Source: Pseudonocardiaceae bacterium (lineage in GTDB: Bacteria > Actinomycetota > Actinomycetes > Mycobacteriales > Pseudonocardiaceae). Taken from it: a DNA stretch of 9,002 nucleotides. The translations under genes and the position numbers were made by a program. The stretch covers positions 1 to 9,002 of the forward strand of contig JAICSB010000116.1 of assembly GCA_025937115.1 (NCBI GenBank). Direction: 5' to 3'. The notes under the pieces were generated by a model that was given only the letters and a program-made list of their open reading frames with translations, was not told the origin of the DNA and searched no databases. Shown here piece after piece: positions 1 to 6,743 of the stretch (positions within the stretch are counted from its first letter, which is position 1; each line of letters opens with the position of its first letter).

Positions 1-673
1 AGAGAGCCTCGTTTGAGCGGACTGGTGAGTTCGGCTAACCACGGATCCCACCCGGTTACGACTGGGTGGGGCGTCGGCTCTCCTGCTGTGGCTCAGATCG
101 CCAGTGCACTCCTCCAGCTCGATCGGGGGAGTGGTGCAACCGGTCGGTATGCCGGGTCAACACGGCGTCAATGCCTCTGGCCGGATCGCCTCTGGCCCCA
201 GAGGATTCAGCTACGCCTCATCCCAATTCCAACCCTCCGGTAGGAGCACTTGGCGCGATATTGCCGGAACACATGCAATCGCAGACGCGGGGCAGGAGGC
301 AGCGAGTTTGGGCATGCCGTGGCAAAGGCGATTTCGGCAGCAACGCGTACTGTAACGCACTATAACTCAGTGTGATAGTGGCATGCAGGCGATCATGGCC
401 AGCTGGTGTACCCAGTGGCGATAGACTCCCAGATTGCAGGACACGCAGGCTAGTGCGACAAGATCGATCGCTCCCTGGGCTCTCGGTGCTGGTCGGGCTG
501 CTGCATGCACGTTGAGCACCAGCGCGCCAACGCCGTCCGGTGCACTGGTGTCAGCACTGGCGCGGACGTCATCGGCCAGCGAGCGGCCGTCGGCGGTCGC
601 TAGAGGCAACCTCTGCGCTATGGCTATTAGTTCGGTCGTAATGGGCGCCGAAGGGGTGGTGTCGTCCCGGGGG
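1..673. other. Region without a supportable gene
   Basis: I see no convincing gene here. Reading frames are open on both strands, as expected in GC-rich DNA, but none has a good ribosome binding site or a recognisable family. The best candidate is a minus-strand frame of 80 codons ending at 367 with a possible TTG start at 609. Its frame is open further upstream to about 718 without an ATG or GTG, so it could be a remnant of a gene that lost its start. A 6-bp inverted repeat (CACTAT 358-363, ATAGTG 375-380) lies just beyond its end. No tRNA-like fold or attachment site was recognised. Confidence 0.5.
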
Positions 674-1207
674 CTACTCGGCGGAGCGTCGGATGGTGTC
701 GATGAGTATGTCGATCAAGTGGCGGCGGGTCCGCGGGCTGATGCCGTTGAGCACCGCCTGCAAGCGTCTGGCGGTATTCAGGTCGGTGTCGCCGACTATC
801 GGTTCGGCCTTGGCGGTGAGGGTCAGCTGGACGCGCCGACGGTCCCGCGGGTCCGGCGTGTTGCACACCAGCCCGGCGCGGGTCAGCCGATCGACCATCG
901 CGGACGTCGCCGCCGCTTTGGTCCCTAGAAACTGCACCAAGCCAGTGACGGTAACCGGTGCCAGCGCACTGATCAGGTGCAGCGCGCTGAGCTGTAACAG
1001 CGTCACCCCGCGGCCGGCCCAGACGGCGGGGCTGGCGGCGACCACCACCCGCAGGTGGGCCACGAGCCAGTCGACATCCTCGGCGGTCACCAACCCCGCG
1101 TTGCACCCCACCACCACACCATCAACACCGGGCGTCGCAGTAATGCTGACGAGTGACACACCGCTGGGGTCAGCTCCCCACTGTGCGTGCTCATGACCTG
1201 CCGCCAT
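674..1207 (-). CDS. MarR-family transcriptional regulator
   Basis: This is a 177-aa winged-helix protein of the MarR family, which bind palindromic operators as dimers and usually respond to phenolic or other small ligands or to oxidation. The core spans residues 65-135: GVTLLQLSALHLI is the first DNA-binding helix region, TKAAATSAMVDRLTRAGLV (96-114) contains the recognition helix, and DPRDRRRVQLTLT (119-131) is the wing, with the family's D-x-R-D-x-R-x pattern. Residues 1-45 are longer than usual before the first dimer helix. The ATG at 1207 is preceded by GGGGAG with about 5 bases between, which supports this start although the family usually starts later. No target gene is visible: the upstream side runs into an insertion-sequence remnant and the downstream side holds no clear gene, so its regulon may lie elsewhere or be lost. 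The family call is firm; ligand and target are unknown. Confidence 0.85.
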   Translation of the reverse strand: MAAGHEHAQWGADPSGVSLVSITATPGVDGVVVGCNAGLVTAEDVDWLVAHLRVVVAASPAVWAGRGVTLLQLSALHLISALAPVTVTGLVQFLGTKAAATSAMVDRLTRAGLVCNTPDPRDRRRVQLTLTAKAEPIVGDTDLNTARRLQAVLNGISPRTRRHLIDILIDTIRRSAE

Positions 1208-1440
1208 GTGATCTCCCCGGCCAACACCGACACTTGTCAGCCACCGGGGTCTGGGGCGGCACCGCCCTCGACTCGTGCTCCTCGAAGCAAGCTGCGGGCA
1301 TGAGAGCTGACAGTTACTTTACAACGCTCATCGGCCAGCAATCGACTCCGTCATCGAAGTGAACATCCACCGCGACACCAACGTCGCCGGGTCGTGCGGG
1401 CCAGGACGCCATCGGCGCCCGTAGCGCCGCCGGAGCAGCG
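1208..1440. other. Region upstream of the MarR gene
   Basis: No gene is supportable here. It must hold the promoter of the minus-strand MarR gene unless that was lost. An AT-rich patch in GC-rich surroundings, AGTTACTTTACAA at 1312-1324, is a possible half-operator or promoter element. No matched -35/-10 pair stands out. Confidence 0.35.
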
Positions 1441-1550
1441 TAGGTAAGGACGATCCTGGGGACGGGTGAGGGGACGGAGACCCTTGGCTATGACCGCCTC
1501 AGCTGGCCCCGGGATGACCCGGGGAGAAATCTGGCCCCACTTGGCGACAC
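1440..1550 (-). mobile_element. Possible IS21-type terminal sequence abutting the IS1380 remnant
   Basis: Similarity to the IS1380 transposase stops abruptly at about 1550/1551. The minus-strand sequence beyond begins TGTCGCCAAGTGGGGCCAG. It contains GGGGCCAG twice in direct orientation (plus-strand CTGGCCCC at 1531-1538 and 1503-1510, 28 bp apart). Starting with TG and having repeated internal copies of a GGGG(T/C)CAG-like motif is characteristic of IS21-family ends. No istA or istB reading frame is visible inward, so at best this is a terminal fragment, and its inner limit is arbitrary. Confidence 0.3.
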
Positions 1551-2170
1551 GTGGCCGCGCCCCGGGCGGAACCGGCGTTGCCGCCCCGCAACCGCGCGAG
1601 GGCGACCACCGGCGCGGCCAGCGGTGTCGACACGGTGGCGACCAGCGCATTGAGCCCACGCACCAGCAACGACTTCGAGGCGATCTTGGCGTGCCCGAAC
1701 GCCGCGCCCTGCTTTGTGGCCCCGTACACCCGTCGCTGCACCGAGTCGACATCGATGAAGGCCAGCGTGTCGGCACCCGGCAGCAGAGGTGTCCGCACCG
1801 CGAGTCGGGCCAGCACCCGCCGGTGCACTGCCACCAGCTGGCGCACGTTGCCGTGAGTGAAGGCCCGCAGGAACGAACCCAGCGTCGAGGGGGCCCGGAT
1901 CCCGCCGAAGGTCGCCGGGATCGCGCCGTGCCGCAGCAGATCCATCCCGTCGATGCCGTCGGCGCCGGCGATCATGCCGGCTACCAGCGAACCGATCTTC
2001 ACCCCCGGGTTGGCGCCGACTTTGGCGGCCACGTGCACATGCTCGGTGACCAGGTCTTCCAGACCAACGTTCTCGGCCAGCCGCATCGCCGGCACCAGCC
2101 CGGTGTGCGACACGAGATTCGGGTCATCGAACGTCGCGTTCGTCTTGGCCGCAGTGTGCAACAATCGCAT
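1499..2170 (-). pseudogene. IS1380-family transposase, 3' truncated
   Basis: The 223-codon frame begins at ATG 2170 (MRLLHTAAKTNATFDDPNLV) and carries the N-terminal half of an IS1380-family transposase: the FDDPNLVSHTGLVPAMRLAE start region, then a block around VGANPGVKIGSLVAGMIAGA, the DLLRHGAIPATFGGIRAPST segment, and TLAFIDVDSVQRRVYG, where D-x-D is the expected first catalytic aspartate region of the DDE fold. Family members run to about 450 residues. Here similarity ends at the GNAGSARGAA segment (about 1551) and the last 17 or so codons are unrelated. The remaining catalytic residues are absent, so the product should be inactive. The break coincides with a possible IS21-type end. The family is recognised from sequence memory; the truncation is inferred from length and loss of similarity. 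Confidence 0.8.
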
Positions 2171-2290
2171 CTACGAAGTGCCCTTTCGACAGTGGGTTCC
2201 AGAGCATCAGCAACTCCGATTCTCCCAGGTCAAAGGGCACTTCTCCTATTACGACACGCCCCCGGTCACAATCCGGACGGTGGATCCAGG
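1551..2290 (-). mobile_element. IS1380-family element remnant (5' part)
   Basis: This spans the surviving transposase segment and its upstream non-coding end. The upstream end is marked by a perfect 12-bp inverted repeat close to the transposase start and then GC-rich sequence to about 2290 that I take as the terminal region. The exact outer terminus and any target duplication cannot be defined because the opposite end of the element is missing. Confidence 0.5.
2175..2243. repeat. 12-bp perfect inverted repeat upstream of the transposase
   Basis: GAAGTGCCCTTT at 2175-2186 is matched exactly by AAAGGGCACTTC at 2232-2243, with a 45-base spacer. It begins 4 bases upstream of the transposase start codon, so the transcript leader could fold over the start. 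It may control transposase expression or bind transposase. It is seen directly in the sequence; the role is inferred. Confidence 0.75.
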
Positions 2291-2872
2291 CTGAGAGTGT
2301 GGTGGGCGCATAGGGCGCTCCTTGCCGCATTAGGGGATGCGCTGACCGCTAGACGGGCAGACTCTCCCGTGCAACTCCGATAGCGACCGGCCTCATAATC
2401 AACACCAGCATGGCCGCACACTCAACCGATGTCATGTGGGACCCTGCGTGGCGAAGGTGAACAGCATCGATCTGCCGGTTGAGCAGGGGATGGCCGCGCA
2501 GTCACTACGGTGCAACTCGACCTCGGCCATCATCGCCTCAGGCTGCCGTTGATCTCGTCTCGGTGATGGTGTGAAGGATGTACCGTGAACGTGTTGGGGC
2601 CGGGTCGCCGGTAGCGGAGCGGGAGACGTGCCCGGCCTGCGGCGCGCGGAGCGCGCTGCCTTGATTACCTAATAGAGGCGCTTTCTGCAGCACGCGGGTG
2701 CCCGACTGCGCATCCGTTGAACCTGTCTTCTCGCGTCGGCACGCGACGGTGATGGAACCGGCCAGCCGCCAGGAGCCCATGGTCGGGGCCACGTGCTCAA
2801 CCGGCGGCTGGCCGGGATCGGGAGCTCATAGGTCAGCACGATTGCTGCGGCTCGCCCAGCTACGTGTACTTC
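2291..2872. other. Region without a supportable gene
   Basis: Both strands have short open frames, the longest being 84 codons on the minus strand at 2538-2792 and the first part of a plus-strand frame at 2698. None has a recognisable domain or a good ribosome binding site, and the plus-strand frame runs antisense through two better-supported genes. The stretch looks like decayed DNA between an IS remnant and the small-gene pair. Confidence 0.45.
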
Positions 2873-3109
2873 TCACGGAAACTGGGCGTACGTGGCGGGA
2901 CTGTCGCCGCTCGCGAAGTCCGCTAAGAACAGGAGGCTGCAGTGCTCGCACGGGGTGCCGGGGGGTGGCTGGTCGTGTTGATGGACGGCTGTCGGCAGCG
3001 GATGCCCGCATCGTGCCGGGAGAACGCCGGGGGGATGCGCGCCCGTCAGGGCGATCAGGTGCACGCAGGCATCCATCGGAGACAGCACCCAGCGCGCTGA
3101 GCGGGTCAT
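2873..3109 (-). CDS. Small Cys/His protein, conserved-looking, unknown function
   Basis: A 78-aa product starting MTRSARWVLSPMDACVHLIA. It carries an ARCGH motif (C34, H36), histidines at 43 and 45, and CEHC (C54, C57), which together could hold one zinc ion. The pattern W-V-x-S-P-x-D-x-x-x-H-L followed by A-R-C-G-H and a C-x-x-C is one I associate with short uncharacterised proteins of Pseudonocardiaceae and related actinomycetes, often found near HTH/DUF5753 regulators; that is memory, not a search. The start is chosen because ATG 3109 overlaps the TGA of the upstream gene in an ATGA arrangement, implying translational coupling. A longer frame reaches 3175 but would overlap the upstream gene deeply. 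No function can be named. Confidence 0.65.
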   Translation of the reverse strand: MTRSARWVLSPMDACVHLIALTGAHPPGVLPARCGHPLPTAVHQHDQPPPGTPCEHCSLLFLADFASGDSPATYAQFP

Positions 3110-3273
3110 CCCAGCCACTCCGTGAGGATGCCGAGCAGAGCCGTTGCGGCCTGCTCGTCCAGCCTCAGCACACAACAGTTCGCGGCGTGCGGGTTAAGCA
3201 CGATGATTCCGTCTTCCCTGGTTACCAGAAGATTCGTGAATCCCACCGCGCCGTGCGCTTGACAGGTGGTCAT
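3106..3273 (-). CDS. Small protein, unknown function
   Basis: A 55-aa product, MTTCQAHGAVGFTNLLVTRE then DGIIVLNPHAANCCVLRLDE and an alanine/leucine-rich end closing with EWLG. The alternation of short hydrophobic strands (GIIVL, CCVLRL) with a final amphipathic helix suggests a small alpha/beta fold. The frame is open back to an ATG at 3477, but the extra 68 residues are arginine-rich and low in coding character, so I choose the internal ATG 3273. No clear ribosome binding site precedes it, so the start is uncertain (GTG 3279 is two codons upstream). It overlaps the next small gene by 4 bases and lies 228 bases downstream of the HTH/DUF5753 gene on the same strand, so it may belong to that transcript or have its own promoter. 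The family is not recognised by name. Confidence 0.6.
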   Translation of the reverse strand: MTTCQAHGAVGFTNLLVTREDGIIVLNPHAANCCVLRLDEQAATALLGILTEWLG

Positions 3274-3501
3274 GACCACGCGACGGTGGCTTCGCCGCGC
3301 GCCGTGCTCGGTGCGCTGAAGCGAATCCATCGGTGGGCTTAGCGGGGCATGCGGGGCGGTCACGTCAAACTCGCACGCGCGTTGATCGCTGCGGCCGCGT
3401 ACTCCGGCGAGATGGAGGTAGGCATCATGAGGTCGGTCACGGCGGTGACGGTATTGGGGTTTGAAGATCATCCCCAAGGATGTTGCGTGATGTTGCTCAA
3501 C

Positions 3502-4356
3502 TCAGCTGGTGGGTTCCGATAAGAGATCAACGATGGCCTTATTGATCAGACTTCTTGCCTCTCGGCCATAGACTGCTGACTGTTGATGCCTGAGGAACTT
3601 CCTTTCAAATACCGCTATCTCACTGCGTTGGGTGATAGTCAACTCAGCTGATGGCGTATCGATATGTACGGTATGTCGATCGAAGATCCAAAATCCGACT
3701 GAAACCCAAGTGTGGCGGTGGCCCGTCGAGGGAATGATTCCGAGACTAATCCGATGCTGTGATGTGATGGTCAGTAGCCGATTTAGTTGATCTTTCATCA
3801 CGGCAGCGTCGTCGCCTACGCGAGTCCGCAGGGCTTGTTCTTCCAGAACCACAATGAAGCGTCGATCGCCCGTATAGAGTACACGTTGGCGCTCCATACG
3901 CGCCGCGACGGCCTCTTCGAGATCATTAGGTATCTGGTCTAACTCGATGACGTGAGCGATGATGGCTGACGCGTAATCCGCCGTCTGAAATAAACCGGGT
4001 ATTACGCCCGGTTCATAGACTCGGAAAAATCTGGTCCGCTCGTAGAGTGGAATTCTTGCCTTCTGGCCGTGTGTCATGCCTGAGTGCAAGGATCGTCGCC
4101 ATTCGACGTACATGGACTCGATAGTGCGTGCTGTCGCAATGAGATCAGGGAGTTGATCCAGAGCGTCGCAGGATTGGCACCAGTTCTGTAGGTCATCCTC
4201 CGATGGGTTCTGGGTTCCATGTTCCAGCTTACTAACTTTTGTGAAGTGCCAACCGCAACAACTAGCTAAGGCGCGCCCGGTCAGCTGGGCATCTTGACGA
4301 ATCTCGCGGAGACGAGCTCCGAGAGCTTCGCGTGCTTGCTTAGTGGCTGTGGACAC
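3502..4356 (-). CDS. HTH (XRE) regulator with DUF5753 domain
   Basis: A 284-aa protein with an N-terminal Cro/C1-type helix-turn-helix (about residues 11-65; LREIRQDAQLTGRALASCCG then KVSKLEHGTQNPSEDDLQNW) and a DUF5753 domain (about 100-275). Family landmarks are YEPGVIPGLFQTADYA (114-129), ERQRVL (155-160), VVLEEQALRTRVG (169-181) and LGIIPS (205-210). Length matches the family. These actinomycete regulators, related to WhiJ of Streptomyces, normally sit beside small partner genes such as DUF397 proteins, and some pairs have been proposed to act as toxin-antitoxin-like or developmental switches. No DUF397 gene is seen here; the neighbours are a DUF6879 gene two bases upstream and two small genes downstream. 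The start is GTG 4356, placed just after the upstream TGA, which indicates co-translation. The domain call is firm; the target is unknown. Confidence 0.9.
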   Translation of the reverse strand: MSTATKQAREALGARLREIRQDAQLTGRALASCCGWHFTKVSKLEHGTQNPSEDDLQNWCQSCDALDQLPDLIATARTIESMYVEWRRSLHSGMTHGQKARIPLYERTRFFRVYEPGVIPGLFQTADYASAIIAHVIELDQIPNDLEEAVAARMERQRVLYTGDRRFIVVLEEQALRTRVGDDAAVMKDQLNRLLTITSQHRISLGIIPSTGHRHTWVSVGFWIFDRHTVHIDTPSAELTITQRSEIAVFERKFLRHQQSAVYGREARSLINKAIVDLLSEPTS

Positions 4357-4358
4357 GG

Positions 4359-4889
4359 TCAGGCAGGCCTGTACTCATTGTGCGGGATTGCTATTGCCCA
4401 GGCGGCTTCAAACGCCGAACGGCAGAATTGGATGACGGCTGGATCGGTCGTCAACTGGCGTTCGAACACGTCACCCTTACCGGTGAAGACGGTGAAGACC
4501 AGGGTTGAATCATCGAAGAGCCAAAAGTCATTTCCTGGTAGGGCGACGGCTGATATTAGCCTACGAGGCAGCCACTTGATCTTTTCTCCAGCGTCGATGT
4601 TGACGTCTGTTCCCGCCCATTCGTATCGAATGTAGTCAGTCACAGGTTCGGAGATAACTCGCACACGCCTAAACACTTTTCCAACCGAGGTCGCATCCCG
4701 AACGAGTGTCATCCAGGGTCGCCTCTCTTCAGCCTCTATATCGTGATCTCTGTATCCCCTCTCAAGGAACCTCGCCAGCCGCTCTCCTTCCTCTTCAATC
4801 GCGTATACATCCCGCATCTCCAGATGCAGCGCCTCGCGCTTGAAACTAGCGAGTAGTTCGTCTCGTTCTTCACTCGTTATCAGTTTCAA
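4359..4889 (-). CDS. DUF6879 family protein
   Basis: A 176-aa soluble protein matching the DUF6879 family pattern. It has an N-terminal helical part with LASFKREALHLEMRDVYA (13-30), then W59 in RPWMTLVRDATSVGK (57-71), RRVRVISEPVTDYIRYEW (74-91), AGEKIKWLPR (100-109), and the characteristic LPGNDFWLFDDSTLVF (117-132). The family is common in actinomycetes beside HTH/DUF5753 regulators; its biochemical role is not known to me, and the acidic FDD patch is conserved rather than proven catalytic. The start is TTG 4889, which overlaps the stop of the upstream gene by 4 bases (TTGA) and has AAGGGA upstream. The next ATG would remove conserved residues. It ends two bases before the regulator gene, so the two are probably made together and may act together. 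Confidence 0.8.
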   Translation of the reverse strand: MKLITSEERDELLASFKREALHLEMRDVYAIEEEGERLARFLERGYRDHDIEAEERRPWMTLVRDATSVGKVFRRVRVISEPVTDYIRYEWAGTDVNIDAGEKIKWLPRRLISAVALPGNDFWLFDDSTLVFTVFTGKGDVFERQLTTDPAVIQFCRSAFEAAWAIAIPHNEYRPA

Positions 4890-5272
4890 GTGTCTGTCCC
4901 TTCGTCGAGGAGTGCTTCAACGGCTACTTTCTCCACTTCTACCACGTCTTCATGGTATGGGATGTTCATCTGCACGAGAGATTCAGACTCCGTTAGCCGC
5001 TTTCCTTGGATCACCAGGTTACCATTCGTTCGGACGTGGACGATTGGAAAGTTCCAGCATTTTACGACTCCACACTTCCCGTTCTTGGTGAGGTGGCTCA
5101 TGAGGCGAGCGTAGATCTCTACGACCGTCTCGTCCTCAGGGACGTCCAACTTCGCCAAGATCTCCAGATCGGCTACTTTCCATCCCTGGACGAGATAGGT
5201 GGCTCGATCTGTCGCGTATAAAGTCGGAGAGTCTCCATGCTCCGACGACTTGCCCAAGAATTGAATCTCCAT
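4886..5272 (-). CDS. 128-aa unknown protein with apparent internal duplication
   Basis: A 128-aa acidic, soluble protein starting MEIQFLGKSSEHGDSPTLYA, without signal peptide or membrane segment. Two halves align at a constant offset of 60 residues: LVQGWKVADLEILAKLDVPE (27-46) followed by DETVVEI (47-53), against VIQGKRLTESESLVQMNIPY (87-106) followed by HEDVVEV (107-113). Q29/Q89, G30/G90, E37/E97, L39/L99, P45/P105, E48/E108 and the VVE triplets coincide, and P16 matches P76. The first repeat resembles short actinomycete proteins with a YLVQGW motif that I remember beside DUF6879 and DUF5753 genes. ATG 5272 has a strong AAGGAAGG ribosome binding site (5276-5283). It overlaps the DUF6879 gene by 4 bases and lies 48 bases after the GNAT gene. 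Function unknown. Confidence 0.75.
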   Translation of the reverse strand: MEIQFLGKSSEHGDSPTLYATDRATYLVQGWKVADLEILAKLDVPEDETVVEIYARLMSHLTKNGKCGVVKCWNFPIVHVRTNGNLVIQGKRLTESESLVQMNIPYHEDVVEVEKVAVEALLDEGTDT

Positions 5273-5275
5273 GTT

Positions 5276-5283
5276 CCTTCCTT
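5276..5283 (-). promoter_or_regulatory. Ribosome binding site of the 128-aa protein gene
   Basis: The minus strand reads AAGGAAGG three bases before the ATG at 5272. It is the strongest Shine-Dalgarno match of the minus-strand cluster. It sits in the only real gap of that cluster, which could mark independent initiation for the three-gene cassette. Confidence 0.6.
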
Positions 5284-5320
5284 TCAGGTAAGGTTGCCGA
5301 TTTCAGCACACATTCGATGA

Positions 5321-5938
5321 TCAGTGGCTTGGCGGGAATTTTTGAACGAGCGTCGCGACGCAGCCTTCACGGTCGGCGTGATCCGTTGAAGCTGGCGAAT
5401 AGGTGACTACATCGTCGGATAGATTGGCGATTCGAGTTGCGGGGACCTGAAAGAGTGCTCCTGACCATCGATGCGCAGGATGGACAGTACGAACATACTG
5501 TCCACCTATGGATCTATAGTAGTCTTGGAGCTGGTCGTTAGTCCTCCATACATCCCATCGCAGTAAGTCGAAGGCGGATCTCGCTGCCCAGTCTTGCGCC
5601 CACAAAAGCATGAGTCGACCTAGACTCTCGCCGCGTCTGTGCACTGCGCTTGCCATCTTCCCGATGTACAGCGCAGGGTCCCTAAGCTCTTCTGGAGTCC
5701 AGAAGTCTGGGTCACCTTTGGGACTCAGGGTCAGTGTGCCTATGAACGAATCACCGTCACGGAGGAGCCAGGTGTTTCGCCGATCGATGGAATCGATAAT
5801 ACCGGCCTCAAAATCCCGGCCCGTGTTCCATTGTTCGTTTCCTTGCTTGTGTAGCCATCGTATCCGTTCGTCCAGCAGCGACATTACGTCGGTTAGATCG
5901 GCCGGATTAGCCCGACGCATGACGTAAGGTCTAGTCAT
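5321..5938 (-). CDS. GNAT-family N-acetyltransferase
   Basis: A 205-aa GCN5-related acyltransferase, which would move an acetyl group from acetyl-CoA to an amine on a protein, antibiotic or metabolite; the substrate is unknown. The start MTRPYVMRRANPADLTDVMS gives the usual first strand and helix. FIGTLTLS (65-72) is the central strand, LYIGKMAS (90-97) the strand before motif A, and RGESLGRLM (102-110) the CoA-pyrophosphate loop. LLRWDVWRTNDQLQDYYRSI (125-144) is motif B with the N-x-x-L-x-x-Y-Y-x-x-x-G pattern. The loop is unusual: the first glycine of R-x-x-G-x-G is serine (S105). ATG 5938 has GGGAG six bases upstream and overlaps the stop of gntR by 8 bases, so synthesis is coupled to the repressor. 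The frame stays open to 5968, but the later start has the better site. Confidence 0.85.
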   Translation of the reverse strand: MTRPYVMRRANPADLTDVMSLLDERIRWLHKQGNEQWNTGRDFEAGIIDSIDRRNTWLLRDGDSFIGTLTLSPKGDPDFWTPEELRDPALYIGKMASAVHRRGESLGRLMLLWAQDWAARSAFDLLRWDVWRTNDQLQDYYRSIGGQYVRTVHPAHRWSGALFQVPATRIANLSDDVVTYSPASTDHADREGCVATLVQKFPPSH

Positions 5939-6716
5939 TCTGCTCTCCCACAGGCTTTGTTCGCTCAAATAGAATCACGTGTTTAGATCCGATGAGAACG
6001 TTTACTGTGTGTCGAACTGGCTTGTCATCCTTGGTGTATCCCGTGTGCCGGTGGACCGCAACAGGCGTACCAGGCCCCAGGTCAAGCCGCGATGCTTCGT
6101 CTGGAAGCGGCATCCGCGCCTCGATCTCATCGATAGCGCGTACCTGCTCGTACCCTAGTTCGGCAAGCACCTCGCTCGCGCCACGAGCGATATCCGCCGG
6201 GTTGACGAGCGCTGACCCCTGAACCAAGTCAAAAGGATAGAACGTGTCATTGATGTTAAATGGCTCATTATTCAGGTAGCGAACACGGCGGCGTACGACC
6301 ACGAGGTCTTCGACGCTGAGAGCCAACCGGTCCGCTACACGGTCGGGCGGCTGGATGATCTCGACGTTGATCCGTTGGGACGGCGCGCGACCGAGCGTGG
6401 TCTGCTCCGTCATCCATCGGTCCATCTCCGGACTCGCTGGTTGAGCTTGCCACTCGGACTGCGGCCGGAAGTAGAACAACTCGTGGCGCCGAACGAAGTA
6501 GCCCTGAGGCCGAGACGACACGATCAGACCCTCGTTGACCAGCACCATTAGTCCTTGCCGGACTGTGGCGCGAGACGCGTTGAACTCTTCGACCAGGGAC
6601 TTTTCGGTGGGTATCTGAGCACCTGGAGCTAACTCACCGGTAGCGATCTTCGCTCGGAGCGAGTCGGCGAGCTGTTGATACACGGGCCTGGGGCTGTCTG
6701 CGATACGTGGCGACAT
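5931..6716 (-). CDS. GntR/UTRA-family transcriptional repressor
   Basis: A 261-aa regulator. Residues 11-76 are the GntR winged helix: PVYQQLADSLRAKIATGELA, PGAQIPTEKSLVEEF, the recognition helix ASRATVRQGLMVL, and the wing GLIVSSRPQGYFVRR. Residues about 105-250 form the UTRA effector domain, with VVRRRVRYLNNEPFNINDTF and a C-terminal end VRHTVNVLIGSKHVILF. Members of this subfamily include the Kor-type repressors of actinomycete plasmids and AICEs, which hold down transfer and spread genes and their own gene. Here it is divergent from such an operon, with a matching pair of operators between. The ATG at 6716 has only a weak GGGG upstream, but it gives the canonical family N-terminus. It is the first gene of the minus-strand cluster. 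The effector ligand is unknown. Confidence 0.9.
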   Translation of the reverse strand: MSPRIADSPRPVYQQLADSLRAKIATGELAPGAQIPTEKSLVEEFNASRATVRQGLMVLVNEGLIVSSRPQGYFVRRHELFYFRPQSEWQAQPASPEMDRWMTEQTTLGRAPSQRINVEIIQPPDRVADRLALSVEDLVVVRRRVRYLNNEPFNINDTFYPFDLVQGSALVNPADIARGASEVLAELGYEQVRAIDEIEARMPLPDEASRLDLGPGTPVAVHRHTGYTKDDKPVRHTVNVLIGSKHVILFERTKPVGEQND

Positions 6717-6743
6717 GGCCCCAGTTTGCCCTGCTCAAGGAGC

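Noticed and set aside
434..928. 164-codon plus-strand open frame
   Set aside because: Antisense to the well-supported MarR gene, with no recognisable domain or ribosome binding site.
627..1106. 159-codon minus-strand frame rich in Arg, Pro and Gly
   Set aside because: An out-of-frame shadow of the MarR gene with low-complexity GC-driven composition.
1466..2383. 305-codon plus-strand open frame
   Set aside because: Lies antisense to the IS1380 transposase; composition is that of a reverse-strand shadow.
2853..2888. 7-bp inverted repeat at the end of the 78-aa gene (CGCCCAG/CTGGGCG)
   Set aside because: Loop of 22 bases, overlaps the stop codon region, no T-run; likely chance in GC-rich DNA.
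2698..3342. 214-codon plus-strand open frame
   Set aside because: Antisense to the two small minus-strand genes, which are coupled by an ATGA overlap and have better protein character. No domain seen.
3454..3482. Terminator-like hairpins after the HTH/DUF5753 gene (TTGGGG/CCCCAA, and CATCC/GGATG)
   Set aside because: Stems are only 5-6 bp and no T-run follows on the minus strand, so a terminator call is not supported.
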